The notes beneath the pieces are model-generated. The model saw nothing but the letters and a program-made list of their open reading frames with translations. It was not told where the DNA came from and searched no databases. The position numbers and the translations under genes are program-made. Shown piece by piece: positions 1 to 8,925 of a stretch of DNA of 64,000 nucleotides. The stretch is taken from assembly GCF_900129965.1 (NCBI RefSeq), contig NZ_FQXM01000004.1, positions 230,116 through 294,115 of the forward strand, in the 5' to 3' direction. How positions within the stretch are numbered: position 1 is the stretch's first letter; every line of letters begins with the position of its first letter. Origin of the DNA: Clostridium grantii DSM 8605 (GTDB taxonomy: Bacteria > Bacillota > Clostridia > Clostridiales > Clostridiaceae).

Positions 1-643
1 GAGTATCACTTCCTGTTATAATTGCTTTACCATCAGTAATTGTACTGTTTACTGTAGGATTTGTCAACAATTCATCGTCCATATATATACCGATTGCTTG
101 CCCTATAAATTTTTCAGTAGCTTCTGCAAACTTTGTAGTTCCTTCAGCACTAAATTCAAGGCTTATAGTAGGACTACTATATTGATCTAAATATGCTGAT
201 GCATCTGTAACTTCGTCACCTGATAAAATTACATTTCCGTCGGGATCTCTAAATTCTAACTTACCAGTCTTACCAATACTTTCCAATACTTTTTCTGCAT
301 CAAATTCACCAGGAATTTCTATTCTAATTCTGTTTTCTCCTTCCTGTTGAACACTTGTTTCTTTAACTCCATCTGGATTAACCCTCATTGAAAGCATTTC
401 AATGGTTCTTTCCATTGTGGCTTCATCAACCTCATCTGCTTGAATTTCTTCAAGAACTGATACTCCACCTTGTAAATCTAATCCTTTTTTAATTGTTTCA
501 GTAAATGGTGCTACTTTATAACCAAATATACTTTTAAAACCTACAGCCCCAGTATATGAATATAAACCTATTAATGAAACAACAATAATAAATTTAACAA
601 TACTTGAAACTTTACTGTTCTTTTTTGATTTTGAGTTACCCAT
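1..643 (-). CDS. secD: Protein translocase subunit SecD (N-terminal part; runs off the window)
   Basis: The frame read leftwards from an ATG at 643 stays open to the window edge, giving about 214 residues of the N-terminal part. It begins MGNSKSKKNSK, has one hydrophobic membrane segment at about residues 14-32, and then the SecD signature GLDLQGGVSVLEEIQ. A periplasmic P1-like region follows, with RMSVR-type RVNPDGV and LEFRDPDG segments. SecD works with SecF at the Sec channel and uses the proton gradient to help pull exported proteins across the membrane. A strong GAAGGAGG-type ribosome site precedes the ATG. The C-terminal membrane helices lie outside the window. yajC, another Sec accessory gene, is 2 kb upstream in the same orientation, which supports the call. 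Confidence 0.93.
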   Translation of the reverse strand, partial: MGNSKSKKNSKVSSIVKFIIVVSLIGLYSYTGAVGFKSIFGYKVAPFTETIKKGLDLQGGVSVLEEIQADEVDEATMERTIEMLSMRVNPDGVKETSVQQEGENRIRIEIPGEFDAEKVLESIGKTGKLEFRDPDGNVILSGDEVTDASAYLDQYSSPTISLEFSAEGTTKFAEATEKFIGQAIGIYMDDELLTNPTVNSTITDGKAIITGSDT

Positions 644-727
644 TTTCATCCTCCTTCGTCAATTGTATAGCCATAGTCATTACTAATTATATTCTTTTTA
701 TATAATACAGTCAACAACTTCCAATAC

Positions 728-2098
728 TTAATTTTCCTCCATAGCTTTAGCTTTTAAAGCAATGGCACATTCGATTCTTTTCTTTTGCATTTCACATCCA
801 ATTTCATATGGTATTTTCATATCTCCATTAAAGTTAAAGTTATTTGCTTGGCACCCCCCACTACAATAGAATCTAGCCCAACAGTGTCTACAAATTGGTT
901 TGCTATATAAATGAGCTTTTTTAAATTCTTCTGCAATATTAGTATCCATGCTTTCATCTTCATCAAAAATACTTCCCATATAAAATTCTTTATTTCCTAC
1001 GAATTGATGACAAGGATAAATGTCTCCTTCTGGTGTTACAGATACATATTCGTGTCCTGCTCCACAGCCTGAGATTCTTTTATAAGCACAAGGTCCCCCT
1101 TGAAGATCTATATTAAAGTGATAGAAATTAAAAATATCATCTTTCTTTCTATTTAACATTTCTAAATAAAGCTTATCGTAATTATTAAATATTTCTTCTA
1201 GGTCTTCTTCTCTTAATGCCAACTTATGCTCATCAGGTAGTACAACAGGTTCAACTGATATTTCTTTAAATCCTTCATTTACTAAATACATAATATCATT
1301 ATAGAAATCTAAATTTTCATGAGTAAAAGTTCCCCTAACATAATGAGTTTTACTTTTATCTCTTCTTTTTACCATTTCTTTTATCTTAGGTAGTATTGCT
1401 TCAAAACTACCACTTCCATCATGTTTTATTCTAACATTATCATTTACTTCTTTTCTTCCATCAATACTAAGAATTATATTAACCATTTCCTCATTAAGAT
1501 AATCCATGATTTCTTCATTTAGTAAAGTAGCATTAGTTGTCATAGTAAATCTAATATTTTTGTTGCTCTCTTTTTCTTTACTTCTTGCATAATCAACAAT
1601 TTCTTTTATTTCCTTCATTGCCATCAATGGTTCCCCACCAAACAAATCAACTTCAATATTTGTACGTGGTCCTGAATTTTTTATTACAAAATCGATGGCT
1701 TTTTTACCAACTTCTGCAGACATAACTTTTCTTGCTCCGTGATATTTTCCTTCATCTGCAAAGCAATATTTACATCTCAAATTACAATCATGTGTTATAT
1801 TTAAACATAAAGCTTTAACGAAGTTAGGTGATTTTTCAAAAGTTTTAGCAATTTCTTCATATAATTCTTTAGAATATAAAGACCCTTCTTCCACTAATTC
1901 ATTTATTTCACCATATGCTTCTTTTATTACTTCTTCACCATATTTATCACTATATAATTCTAGCAATTCTTGTAAAGGTTTCATTCCTTCATCATCTAGA
2001 AGATCATATACAAGCTCATCAACAATGTGTAATGCTCCTGTATTTACATCTAATAAAAAATAATCTCCACATTGTGAAAATTTATGTATCAATGCCAT
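728..2098 (-). CDS. scfB: SCIFF peptide radical SAM maturase ScfB
   Basis: This 456-residue radical SAM enzyme should form thioether cross-links in the SCIFF peptide encoded just upstream. Residues 1-90 look like a peptide-recognition (RRE-type) domain. The radical SAM cluster motif CX3CX2C is at C105, C109 and C112, followed by GGEP at 154-157. A SPASM-type auxiliary cluster region near the C-terminus has cysteines at 337, 345, 363, 403, 406, 412, 416 and 435. The length matches the clostridial ScfB (Tte1186/CteB) family. It lies 57 bases after scfA and is co-transcribed through a hairpin that may lower its expression relative to the peptide. The natural role of SCIFF is not established. Confidence 0.95.
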   Translation of the reverse strand: MALIHKFSQCGDYFLLDVNTGALHIVDELVYDLLDDEGMKPLQELLELYSDKYGEEVIKEAYGEINELVEEGSLYSKELYEEIAKTFEKSPNFVKALCLNITHDCNLRCKYCFADEGKYHGARKVMSAEVGKKAIDFVIKNSGPRTNIEVDLFGGEPLMAMKEIKEIVDYARSKEKESNKNIRFTMTTNATLLNEEIMDYLNEEMVNIILSIDGRKEVNDNVRIKHDGSGSFEAILPKIKEMVKRRDKSKTHYVRGTFTHENLDFYNDIMYLVNEGFKEISVEPVVLPDEHKLALREEDLEEIFNNYDKLYLEMLNRKKDDIFNFYHFNIDLQGGPCAYKRISGCGAGHEYVSVTPEGDIYPCHQFVGNKEFYMGSIFDEDESMDTNIAEEFKKAHLYSKPICRHCWARFYCSGGCQANNFNFNGDMKIPYEIGCEMQKKRIECAIALKAKAMEEN

Positions 2099-2124
2099 TA
2101 TTTATTTCCCCCTTAACGAATTTA

Positions 2125-2148
2125 TAGCAGTAACCTAAGTTACTGCTA
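2125..2148 (-). promoter_or_regulatory. Intercistronic hairpin between scfA and scfB
   Basis: A perfect 10-bp inverted repeat (TAGCAGTAAC / GTTACTGCTA) with a 4-base loop sits in the short scfA-scfB gap. No T-run follows on the minus strand, so it is not a standard terminator. It more likely stabilises the scfA message or partly attenuates read-through, which would give more peptide than enzyme. Confidence 0.6.
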
Positions 2149-2155
2149 AACAAAA

Positions 2156-2293
2156 TTACTTTTCACATTCTAAGTTTGCAACTGTACAAGATGTTTTACA
2201 AGCTGATTGGCAAGAGTTTGCACATTCCTTACAGCCTGGTTTTTTTAAACTTTCTTTTATATTTTGTTTATTAACTGTTTTAATATGTTTCAT
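2156..2293 (-). CDS. scfA: Six-cysteine peptide SCIFF (ScfA precursor)
   Basis: A 45-codon gene starting at the ATG at 2293, after the ribosome site GGAGG. The peptide starts MKHIKTVNKQNIKESLKKPG and its C-terminal half holds six cysteines, C21, C24, C28, C32, C36 and C43, the defining 'six cysteines in forty-five residues' pattern. It is the ribosomally made substrate of ScfB, which links cysteine sulfurs to alpha carbons of other residues. The N-terminal half is the leader bound by the enzyme. It is among the most conserved small genes of Clostridia. Its own promoter lies just upstream, after the end of the membrane-protein gene at 2364. Confidence 0.96.
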   Translation of the reverse strand: MKHIKTVNKQNIKESLKKPGCKECANSCQSACKTSCTVANLECEK

Positions 2294-2326
2294 TATAATT
2301 CCTCCATTTCATAATTTGTCCCTAAA

Positions 2327-2355
2327 ATTATATCATATATAATAAAGAATATAAA
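2327..2355 (-). promoter_or_regulatory. Predicted promoter of scfA-scfB
   Basis: On the minus strand there is a TATAAT -10 box (2327-2332) with an extended TG element, and TTTATA 17 bases upstream as the -35 box. It lies 34 bases before the scfA start codon, inside the gap between scfA and the upstream membrane-protein gene. Confidence 0.6.
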
Positions 2356-2363
2356 GCTTTTTT

Positions 2364-2732
2364 CTATTCCATATTAACACTAAGCATACCTGAAAACATT
2401 CCTACAGCTAAAGCTAAAGATAATCTCAATAAACCATAAGAAGAAATTTCAAATCCTCTTCCATTGATAATTGAAACCAAATAAATTGCAAGCATATACA
2501 TTATTGCTACACAAATTCCTGTTAACCATCCCTTTGACTCTATTTTTCTTCCCCCATAGATTGACCCATACATTACACTAAGTGCAGTTACAATTACTAT
2601 GTAGGCTGATGTGACCTTTTCATCTATGTCCACATAAGCCCCAATTAGGGAATAAATAAGAATCAACAATAACGTTAAAAAAAATCCTCTCAGTACACCT
2701 TCTACAATATAAACAAAATCTCTTTTTTTCAT
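2364..2732 (-). CDS. Small four-helix membrane protein, TIGR04086 family
   Basis: About 122 residues with four hydrophobic segments: near 10-32 (VYIVEGVLRGFFLTLLLILIY), 40-60, 72-92 and 100-118. This matches the TIGR04086 family of putative membrane proteins, which is commonly encoded between scfA and yajC in clostridia. An ATG six codons further upstream (2750) is possible, but the AGGAGGTG ribosome site lies between that ATG and the one at 2732, so 2732 is preferred. Its function is unknown. It is co-oriented with yajC, 54 bases downstream of it. There is no signal peptide cleavage motif or catalytic motif. Confidence 0.75.
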   Translation of the reverse strand: MKKRDFVYIVEGVLRGFFLTLLLILIYSLIGAYVDIDEKVTSAYIVIVTALSVMYGSIYGGRKIESKGWLTGICVAIMYMLAIYLVSIINGRGFEISSYGLLRLSLALAVGMFSGMLSVNME

Positions 2733-2786
2733 AAACACACCTCCTATCATTAATAAATATGATGATAGAAGGTGATTTATTACTTA

Positions 2787-3065
2787 CTATTCAGCTATTT
2801 GACTGCTTTTTGATACTGAAGAAATGCCTTTTCTTTGCACTTTAATTCTTACTCTTTCAGGACCAGTTTCAAGAATAATAAACTCATCTTGAAGATTGAT
2901 TATTCTACCAATAATACCGCCTCTTGTCATAACCTCGTCATTAACTGAAAGAGAGTCTAACATTGATTGATATTGTTTTTTTCTTTTTCTCTCTGGTAAA
3001 AAAAGTACCAAATAAAAAACAACCATCATAACTATAAAAGGTAATAATCCAAATAATTGTTCCAT
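2787..3065 (-). CDS. yajC: Preprotein translocase subunit YajC
   Basis: 92 residues. One N-terminal membrane helix (about residues 5-24) is followed by the YajC core: RKRKKQYQSMLDSLSVNDEV, then MTRGGIIGRI and a beta-rich tail. YajC associates with SecDF and supports protein export. It is embedded in the classic tgt-yajC-secD neighbourhood, 12 bases after tgt and with a strong ribosome site, so it is probably translated from the same message as ruvA-ruvB-queA-tgt. Confidence 0.93.
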   Translation of the reverse strand: MEQLFGLLPFIVMMVVFYLVLFLPERKRKKQYQSMLDSLSVNDEVMTRGGIIGRIINLQDEFIILETGPERVRIKVQRKGISSVSKSSQIAE

Positions 3066-3077
3066 TATTTCACCTCC

Positions 3078-4208
3078 TTATGCTTTTCCATTCCATTGGA
3101 ATAGTTTTTCATTTTTAAATTCTTCAAATCTGTTTTCATCAATGGCTATTCTAATATCTTCCATCAATTTGTTGTAAAAATATAGATTGTGTAAAACACA
3201 TAATCTCATAGCTAACATTTCTTTTGCTTTAAATAAATGTCTAATATAAGCTCTAGTATAATTTTGGCAAGCTGGACATTGACATCCTTCATCAATAGGT
3301 CTATCATCTAATTCAAACTTTGCATTAAACAAGTTGATCTTACCCTCACTAGTGAAAACATGGCCATGACGACCGTTTCTTGCTGGTAAAACGCAGTCAA
3401 AGAAATCTACTCCCCTCGAAACCGCTTCTAATATATTAGATGGCATTCCTACCCCCATCAAATACCTTGGTTTATCTTTAGGCAAAAATGGTTCTACCGC
3501 TTCAATAACTCTATACATTTCTTCATGAGTTTCTCCAACAGCCAATCCTCCAATTGCATATCCATCTAAATCAAATTGTGATATGGTTTTTGCATGCTGT
3601 ATTCTTATATCTTCATAAACTCCACCTTGGTTAATTCCAAAAAGCATTTGCTTTTTATTAATGGTATCTTCCTGAGAGTTCAATTTATCCATTTCATTTT
3701 TACATCTTTCAAGCCAACGAGTTGTTCTATCAACAGAATTTAACACATAATTACGCGGAGAAGGATTTTCAATACACTCATCAAAAGCCATAGCAATAGT
3801 AGATGCTAGATTACTTTGAATTTGCATACTTTCTTCCGGTCCCATAAAAATTTTTCTTCCATCGATATGAGAGTTAAAATAAACTCCTTCTTCTTTTATT
3901 TTCCTCATTTTTGATAAAGAAAACACCTGAAATCCGCCTGAGTCAGTAAGAATTGGCTGATCCCAATTCATAAATTTATGTAATCCACCAAGTTTCTTTA
4001 TAACTTCATCACCCGGTCTCAAATGAAGATGATAAGTATTTGATAGCTCCACTTGACATCCAATATCCTTTAAATCCATAGAAGAAACTGCGCCTTTTAT
4101 AGCCGCTAAAGTTCCAACATTCATAAAAACCGGTGTTTGTATTGTACCATGAGGAGTTATAAATTCTCCTCTTCTAGCTCTATTATCTGTATTTTTTAAT
4201 TTAAACAA
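3078..4208 (-). CDS. tgt: Queuine tRNA-ribosyltransferase (tRNA-guanine transglycosylase)
   Basis: 376 residues, the usual length of bacterial Tgt. It swaps guanine-34 in the anticodon of Asp, Asn, His and Tyr tRNAs for the queuosine precursor preQ1. Signatures seen: TDSGGFQVFSL holding the general-acid aspartate, the nucleophile region GVDFFDCVLPARNGRHG, and a C-terminal zinc site CQCPACQNYTRAYIRHL. It lies 18 bases downstream of queA, the next enzyme in the pathway, and just before yajC. The start at 4208 has a ribosome site AAAGGATG eight bases upstream. Confidence 0.97.
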   Translation of the reverse strand: MFKLKNTDNRARRGEFITPHGTIQTPVFMNVGTLAAIKGAVSSMDLKDIGCQVELSNTYHLHLRPGDEVIKKLGGLHKFMNWDQPILTDSGGFQVFSLSKMRKIKEEGVYFNSHIDGRKIFMGPEESMQIQSNLASTIAMAFDECIENPSPRNYVLNSVDRTTRWLERCKNEMDKLNSQEDTINKKQMLFGINQGGVYEDIRIQHAKTISQFDLDGYAIGGLAVGETHEEMYRVIEAVEPFLPKDKPRYLMGVGMPSNILEAVSRGVDFFDCVLPARNGRHGHVFTSEGKINLFNAKFELDDRPIDEGCQCPACQNYTRAYIRHLFKAKEMLAMRLCVLHNLYFYNKLMEDIRIAIDENRFEEFKNEKLFQWNGKA

Positions 4209-4226
4209 TTTTTTTCATCCTTTCAG

Positions 4227-5261
4227 TTACTTTATGAACATGCTGTCGCCAAAACTAAAAAATCTATATCTTTGTTCAATAGCTTCTTCATATGCATCCA
4301 TTATTATTTTTTGAGAAGATAAAGCACTAATAAGCATTAATAATGTAGATTGAGGCAAGTGAAAATTAGTAATCATTTTATCCACTACTTTAAATTTATA
4401 TCCTGGGTAAATAAAAATATCAGTCCATCCTGTTTTCTCACTAATCCATCCATTTTCATCTGCAACAGTTTCTAAGGTTCTGCAAGACGTAGTTCCAACA
4501 GCTATTATTCTACCTTTGTTTTTTTTGGTTTCATTAATAATTTCTGCTGTTTCCTTTGTCATCACGTAAAACTCTGAATGCATATGATGGTCATCAATAT
4601 TCTCAACTTTAACTGGTCTAAAAGTTCCAAGTCCTACATGAAGTGTAAGAAAAGCAATTTTAATTCCTTTATCTTTTATCTTTTCCATTAAATCTTTTGT
4701 AAAATGCAAGCCAGCTGTAGGTGCTGCTGCTGACCCCACTTCTTTTGAATAAACTGTTTGATATCTTTCTTTATCTTCCAATCTTTCAGTAATATATGGT
4801 GGTAGTGGCATTTGTCCTAATTCATCTAGGATTTCTTCAAAAATGCCTTTATAATTAAATTGAATTATTCTACTTCCATCTTCGCAAATATCAACTATAG
4901 TCCCAGTTAATATTCCTTCTCCAAAAATTATTTCCGCACCAATTTTAGCCTTTTTTCCCGGCTTAACTAAAGTTTCCCATTTATTGTCGTTCAATCTTTT
5001 TAGCAATAAAAATTCTATTTTACTTTGAGTATCCTTTTTAACTCCAAATAATCTAGCTGGCATTACTCTTGTATCATTTAATACAAGGCAGTCCCCTTCT
5101 TCTAGATAATCAATTATATCTTTGAAAACCTTATGTTGAACTTTCCCTGTAACTTTATCCAAAACCATAAGTCTTGATTCATCCCTTTTTTTCATAGGAT
5201 GTTGTGCAATCAATTCCTCCGGCAAATAAAAATCAAAATCTTTTACTTTCAAAATCTCCAC
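4227..5261 (-). CDS. queA: S-adenosylmethionine:tRNA ribosyltransferase-isomerase
   Basis: 344 residues, the family's normal size. It adds the epoxycyclopentanediol ring from S-adenosylmethionine to the preQ1 base in tRNA, making epoxyqueuosine. Family hallmarks are the N-terminal FDFYLPEELIAQHP, LNDTRVMPARLFG, the GSAAAPTAGLHFT motif, LHVGLGTFRPV and the C-terminal NFHLPQSTLLML. It sits six bases from ruvB and is followed by tgt, the standard ruvB-queA-tgt-yajC order also found in Bacillus. No irregularities were seen. Confidence 0.97.
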   Translation of the reverse strand: MEILKVKDFDFYLPEELIAQHPMKKRDESRLMVLDKVTGKVQHKVFKDIIDYLEEGDCLVLNDTRVMPARLFGVKKDTQSKIEFLLLKRLNDNKWETLVKPGKKAKIGAEIIFGEGILTGTIVDICEDGSRIIQFNYKGIFEEILDELGQMPLPPYITERLEDKERYQTVYSKEVGSAAAPTAGLHFTKDLMEKIKDKGIKIAFLTLHVGLGTFRPVKVENIDDHHMHSEFYVMTKETAEIINETKKNKGRIIAVGTTSCRTLETVADENGWISEKTGWTDIFIYPGYKFKVVDKMITNFHLPQSTLLMLISALSSQKIIMDAYEEAIEQRYRFFSFGDSMFIK

Positions 5262-5267
5262 TCCTTA

Positions 5268-6272
5268 TTATGATTCCTCACAAAAATTTCTTCCTAAATG
5301 TTCATAAGCCTTTTTCGTAGCTTTTCTTCCTCTTGGTAGTCTAACAATATAACCCTTTTGCAATAAATAAGGTTCGTAAACATCTTGTATAGTATCTAAC
5401 TCTTCTCCAATAAAATACGAAAGAGTTTCAATTCCAACAGGTCCCCCTGAGAAATTATCTATTACTGCATTCAATATTTTTAAGTCAATAATATCTAAAC
5501 CTTCTTTATCTATTTCTAATAAATCCAATGCAGCCTTTGCTGAGTCTTTATCAATTAATCCATTGCACTTTATATCACAATAATCTCTAACTCTTTTTAA
5601 AATTCTATTAGCTATTCTGGGTGTTCCTCTTGAACGTCTAGCGATTTCATAAGCAGCTGACTCTGTCATCTTTGCATTAAGAATACTTGATGATCTAGAA
5701 ACAATGTATTGAAGTTCATCATGATTATAATACTCCATAGCATTTAGCACACCAAATCGATCTCTTAAAGGTGCACTCAAAAGTCCAACTCTAGTAGTAG
5801 CTCCGATCAAAGTAAATTTAGGCAAATCTAGTCTAATAGATTTAGCAGCAGCTCCTTTTCCAATAACAATATCTATGGCATAATCTTCCATAGCCGGATA
5901 TAAAATTTCTTCTATATTTCTATTTAATCTGTGAATTTCGTCGATAAAAAGAACATCATAATCATTTAATGATGTTAAAATTGCAGCCAAGTCCCCTGCT
6001 CTTTCTATTGCTGGACCTGAAGTGACTTTAAGATTTCCACCCATTTCATTAGCAATAATATTAGCCATAGTAGTTTTCCCAAGTCCTGGGGGTCCGTATA
6101 ATAGAACATGGTCCAAAGCTTCATTTCTTAATTTAGCAGCTTTTATAAATATATCAAGTTTTTCCTTAACTTTATCCTGCCCTATATATTCTTTTAAATT
6201 ATTAGGTCTTAAAGAATACTCCACATCATTATCTTCATTTAATAAAGATTGTGATACTATTCTATCTTCCAT
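5268..6272 (-). CDS. ruvB: Holliday junction DNA helicase RuvB
   Basis: 334 residues. A hexameric AAA+ motor that, with RuvA, drives branch migration of Holliday junctions. The N-terminal region RPNNLKEYIGQDKVKEKL leads into Walker A GPPGLGKTTMA and Walker B VLFIDEIHRL. Sensor I is IGATTRVGLLSAPLRDRFG, the arginine finger lies in the same region, and a C-terminal winged helix ends RLPRGRKATKKAYEHLG. The gene lies 12 bases downstream of ruvA, in one operon with queA-tgt. Confidence 0.98.
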   Translation of the reverse strand: MEDRIVSQSLLNEDNDVEYSLRPNNLKEYIGQDKVKEKLDIFIKAAKLRNEALDHVLLYGPPGLGKTTMANIIANEMGGNLKVTSGPAIERAGDLAAILTSLNDYDVLFIDEIHRLNRNIEEILYPAMEDYAIDIVIGKGAAAKSIRLDLPKFTLIGATTRVGLLSAPLRDRFGVLNAMEYYNHDELQYIVSRSSSILNAKMTESAAYEIARRSRGTPRIANRILKRVRDYCDIKCNGLIDKDSAKAALDLLEIDKEGLDIIDLKILNAVIDNFSGGPVGIETLSYFIGEELDTIQDVYEPYLLQKGYIVRLPRGRKATKKAYEHLGRNFCEES

Positions 6273-6284
6273 TTATTACGCTCC

Positions 6285-6890
6285 TTACATCTGAATTAAG
6301 CTTTTTAATGAAATCTTGATAATTTCGTCCAAGTTCAAATTCAAATCAACTTCTGCCAAAGCTTTTTCTGCTTCTTTAGCTGTAAAACCTAAAGAAACCA
6401 AAGCTTCTAAAGCTTCACTAGATTTTTTCTTATTGATTCCATTATTTCCAATATTCATTTCAAGATTAACATTGTTTTCATCATCAACAAAATCTATTTT
6501 ATCTTTTAATTCTAAAACAATCCTTTGAGCAGTTTTCGCCCCAATTCCAGGTGCTTTAGTCAAAGTTTTATAATCGCTGGTTATAATAGATAACTTTAAA
6601 TTTTGGACATTACTTATAGAAAGTAGTGATAAAGCAGCTTTTGCTCCCACTCCATTAATTTGTAATAACATATTAAACATATCTTTTTCTTCATCATTAA
6701 TAAATCCATATAATCCAATAAAATCTTCCCTTACTATTTGTTGCAAATAAAGCTTAACTTCTTCATTTATATGAGGCAACTGAGCCATTGTATTTCCTGA
6801 AATAAATATTTTATATGCTAAACTATTATTTTCGATTATTGCAAATTCTTTTTTCAAGCCTACATATTTACCTATAATGTATTCGTACAT
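6285..6890 (-). CDS. ruvA: Holliday junction DNA helicase subunit RuvA
   Basis: 201 residues when started at the ATG at 6890, which follows TTTGGAGGA; this gives the family N-terminus MYEYIIGKYVG. Starting at an upstream ATG (6956) would add 22 unlikely residues and put the ribosome site inside the gene. RuvA binds the four-way junction and loads RuvB. The OB-fold is residues 1-65. The two helix-hairpin-helix motifs are around LLQINGVGAKAAL and LTKAPGIGAKTAQRI, and domain III (RuvB contact) is the last about 50 residues with EALVSLGFTAKEAEKAL. It is the first gene of the ruvA-ruvB-queA-tgt-yajC cluster. A weak promoter-like TTTACT/TATAGA pair lies near 6930-6960. Confidence 0.95.
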   Translation of the reverse strand: MYEYIIGKYVGLKKEFAIIENNSLAYKIFISGNTMAQLPHINEEVKLYLQQIVREDFIGLYGFINDEEKDMFNMLLQINGVGAKAALSLLSISNVQNLKLSIITSDYKTLTKAPGIGAKTAQRIVLELKDKIDFVDDENNVNLEMNIGNNGINKKKSSEALEALVSLGFTAKEAEKALAEVDLNLNLDEIIKISLKSLIQM

Positions 6891-6982
6891 TAAAAATCCT
6901 CCAAAAACAAAAATCATATATTGCTTAAGCATAACCATTCTATAATACTTTAACACTTTAATAGTAAATTATCAAGCTACAA

Positions 6983-7004
6983 AAAAAGAGCCTTCGCTCT
7001 TTTT
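6983..7004 (-). terminator. Rho-independent terminator after the CWB2 gene
   Basis: An A/T-flanked hairpin, AAAAAGAGC with loop CTTC and GCTCTTTTT, starts ten bases past the CWB2 stop codon and ends in a T-run on the minus strand. Its symmetry means it could also work on the plus strand. Confidence 0.85.
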
Positions 7005-7013
7005 AATTCAAAT

Positions 7014-8015
7014 TTACTCTATTGATACAATACTAAATGATTCCACTTTATAAGCTTGTATAGTTTTTTCTAAAGAAGTACTTATTACTGCCGTTCCACC
7101 CAAAAGAGTGAATCCAGTTAATGCTTTTGTTTTTAAATAGAAATCAGTGGCAGAAGGCATATTTGCATTTGTAAGTATTAAAGGAGAATTATACTTAGCT
7201 GCTAAAGCTGCCCCTGATAAAGCATCCGGGAAATTCAATCCTGTAGCAGCAAAAACATTGCTAAAATCAATATCGTCTTGGAAATACTTCATTACAAAAA
7301 GATTTGTTTCATATCTGTTTTTTCCACCAATTCTAACAGTGTTACTGAAAGCATTTTTCACTGTATCACTTACCGCTCCCGTTCCCCCTATTATATAAGT
7401 TTTAGGAATTTCTTTTCCACTTATGTAATTCTTCACTTCACTTGGCAATGTATTTGAATCTGTTAATAAAATAGGCATATTATAACTAGCTGCAATTGGT
7501 ACAATAGAAAGTGCATCTGCAAATGTAGCTGAGGTAGTAATTACTATTCCATTGCTAGTTCCCATTTCCTTAGCAACTTCTACCGCTGTTGCATATTTAT
7601 TATCTCCTGAAATCCTATTAACTGATATTCCTAAAGAAATTAATTGATTTTTCACATTATCTGATACAGCAGAAGTATTACCAATAATATAAACATTTTT
7701 TGCTTGAAGTCTTTTTATTTCATTTATTGAATTAATTGATAATTGATTTTTTGAAGTTAATATAACTGGAGCATCTTTACTTTTTGCATAAGGTGCCGCC
7801 ACTAAAGCATCTTTAAAATCCATTCCTGTAGCTATTATTACTGAATCAGATTTAGTCCACCCAGCTTTTGATATTGCAACTGCTGTATCATACCTATCAG
7901 GCCCTGCCATTCTAATTGAGCTAACATTTAAAGCAGAAACAATTTTAGGGCTTATCAAACCAAAAATCACCACTCCACATATAATAATATTTTTACCAAT
8001 CTTGTTCCTGAACAT
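7014..8015 (-). CDS. Cell-wall-binding repeat 2 (CWB2) surface protein
   Basis: 333 residues: a signal peptide (hydrophobic stretch about 9-28) followed by three CWB2 repeats, roughly 32-125, 130-222 and 226-320. Each opens with an RYDTAVAIS-type motif (GPDRYDTAVAIS, SGDNKYATAVEVA, GGKNRYETNLFVM) and contains a DALxxAP or DALS step. CWB2 triplets in clostridia anchor proteins non-covalently to anionic wall polymer. Here there is no attached enzymatic or adhesin domain: the three repeats are the whole mature protein. It is monocistronic with its own terminator. It could be a structural or scavenging wall protein; no more specific function can be read from the sequence. Confidence 0.9.
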   Translation of the reverse strand: MFRNKIGKNIIICGVVIFGLISPKIVSALNVSSIRMAGPDRYDTAVAISKAGWTKSDSVIIATGMDFKDALVAAPYAKSKDAPVILTSKNQLSINSINEIKRLQAKNVYIIGNTSAVSDNVKNQLISLGISVNRISGDNKYATAVEVAKEMGTSNGIVITTSATFADALSIVPIAASYNMPILLTDSNTLPSEVKNYISGKEIPKTYIIGGTGAVSDTVKNAFSNTVRIGGKNRYETNLFVMKYFQDDIDFSNVFAATGLNFPDALSGAALAAKYNSPLILTNANMPSATDFYLKTKALTGFTLLGGTAVISTSLEKTIQAYKVESFSIVSIE

Positions 8016-8188
8016 ACTTTTTCCCCCTATAATTTTTCTTTTGTTATTATGTATATTTTAATCACATTAAATATTTAAGTAAAATCTTTAATATATTTCA
8101 ATATTACCATAGGGTTTTTCAATTTTCAATGAATTTAATGTACTAACCATAAATTACCAAAAATGATAATGTTGTTTAATGATAATAA

Positions 8189-8216
8189 TAAAAGACATAT
8201 TCTCATATGTCTTTTA
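8189..8216 (-). terminator. Terminator after the BofC-like gene
   Basis: A 12-bp perfect stem (TAAAAGACATAT / ATATGTCTTTTA) with a TCTC loop lies four bases beyond the stop codon at 8221. On the minus strand it runs into TTATTATTATC. Confidence 0.8.
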
Positions 8217-8220
8217 TGGT

Positions 8221-8847
8221 TTAAATATAATCTGCCAATCTTGTAAAAGCATCTTCTAGTGTATCCAATTGCATATCTTTATCACCTGTGATGATTTTTT
8301 TTATATCTCCCTCTTGTAAACTATTTATGGTTATATTTATCCCAGTATCTCCTAATTCTTCTTTGTAGATATACTCGCCTTTTTTATTATAAATATTTCC
8401 TTCATTGTCACTTTTACAAATAATCAAGTTACAATTTTCTAATAAAATTATATATTTATTGGGGTCATATATATTAGATTTTCTACATAGTTCAATTTTG
8501 TCATTATCTACATCTTTGATTTTGTACCCATAAACTCTGAATTTTTCATAAAGTTCCTTAAGAGATTTTTGGCTTACTTCTAATTTAGATGCACTACTAC
8601 TTCTCTCAATCCTAAAGGTACTACTATCTCCACATTGAACTTTAAAAACAACTTCTACGTTCTCTTCAATAATTTGAGATAATAGCACATCTTTTTCACT
8701 ACTAACACTTACATTATCATTTGAGTTATTTTTTGAATTTATAATTCTATCCTTAGAATAAAAAAAGTAGTTAGCAATAACATATCCTATTGAAAATATA
8801 CCAACCAAAAGAACTAGAGAGAAAATAATAAATTTTTTATTCCTCAT
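8221..8847 (-). CDS. BofC C-terminal-domain-like membrane protein
   Basis: 208 residues with one N-terminal membrane anchor (about 6-30) and an extracytoplasmic remainder. The last 80 residues follow the BofC C-terminal pattern: YIILLENCNLIICKSDNEGN, a turn at GDTGINITINSL, then EGDIKKIITGDKDM and a short leucine-rich end. In Bacillus subtilis bofC lies next to ruvA and holds back the SpoIVB protease until sigma-K activation. The gene is near ruvA here too, separated only by the CWB2 gene, which supports homology by position. The N-terminal half is not recognisable. Whether it acts in sporulation signalling here is inference. Confidence 0.65.
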   Translation of the reverse strand: MRNKKFIIFSLVLLVGIFSIGYVIANYFFYSKDRIINSKNNSNDNVSVSSEKDVLLSQIIEENVEVVFKVQCGDSSTFRIERSSSASKLEVSQKSLKELYEKFRVYGYKIKDVDNDKIELCRKSNIYDPNKYIILLENCNLIICKSDNEGNIYNKKGEYIYKEELGDTGINITINSLQEGDIKKIITGDKDMQLDTLEDAFTRLADYI

Positions 8848-8925
8848 ACAATCACCCCTTTAATTGTTATATTTTCCATTTTATCAATTTTTATACCAAG
8901 TTTTATTTGTTATATTTTCTACTTA

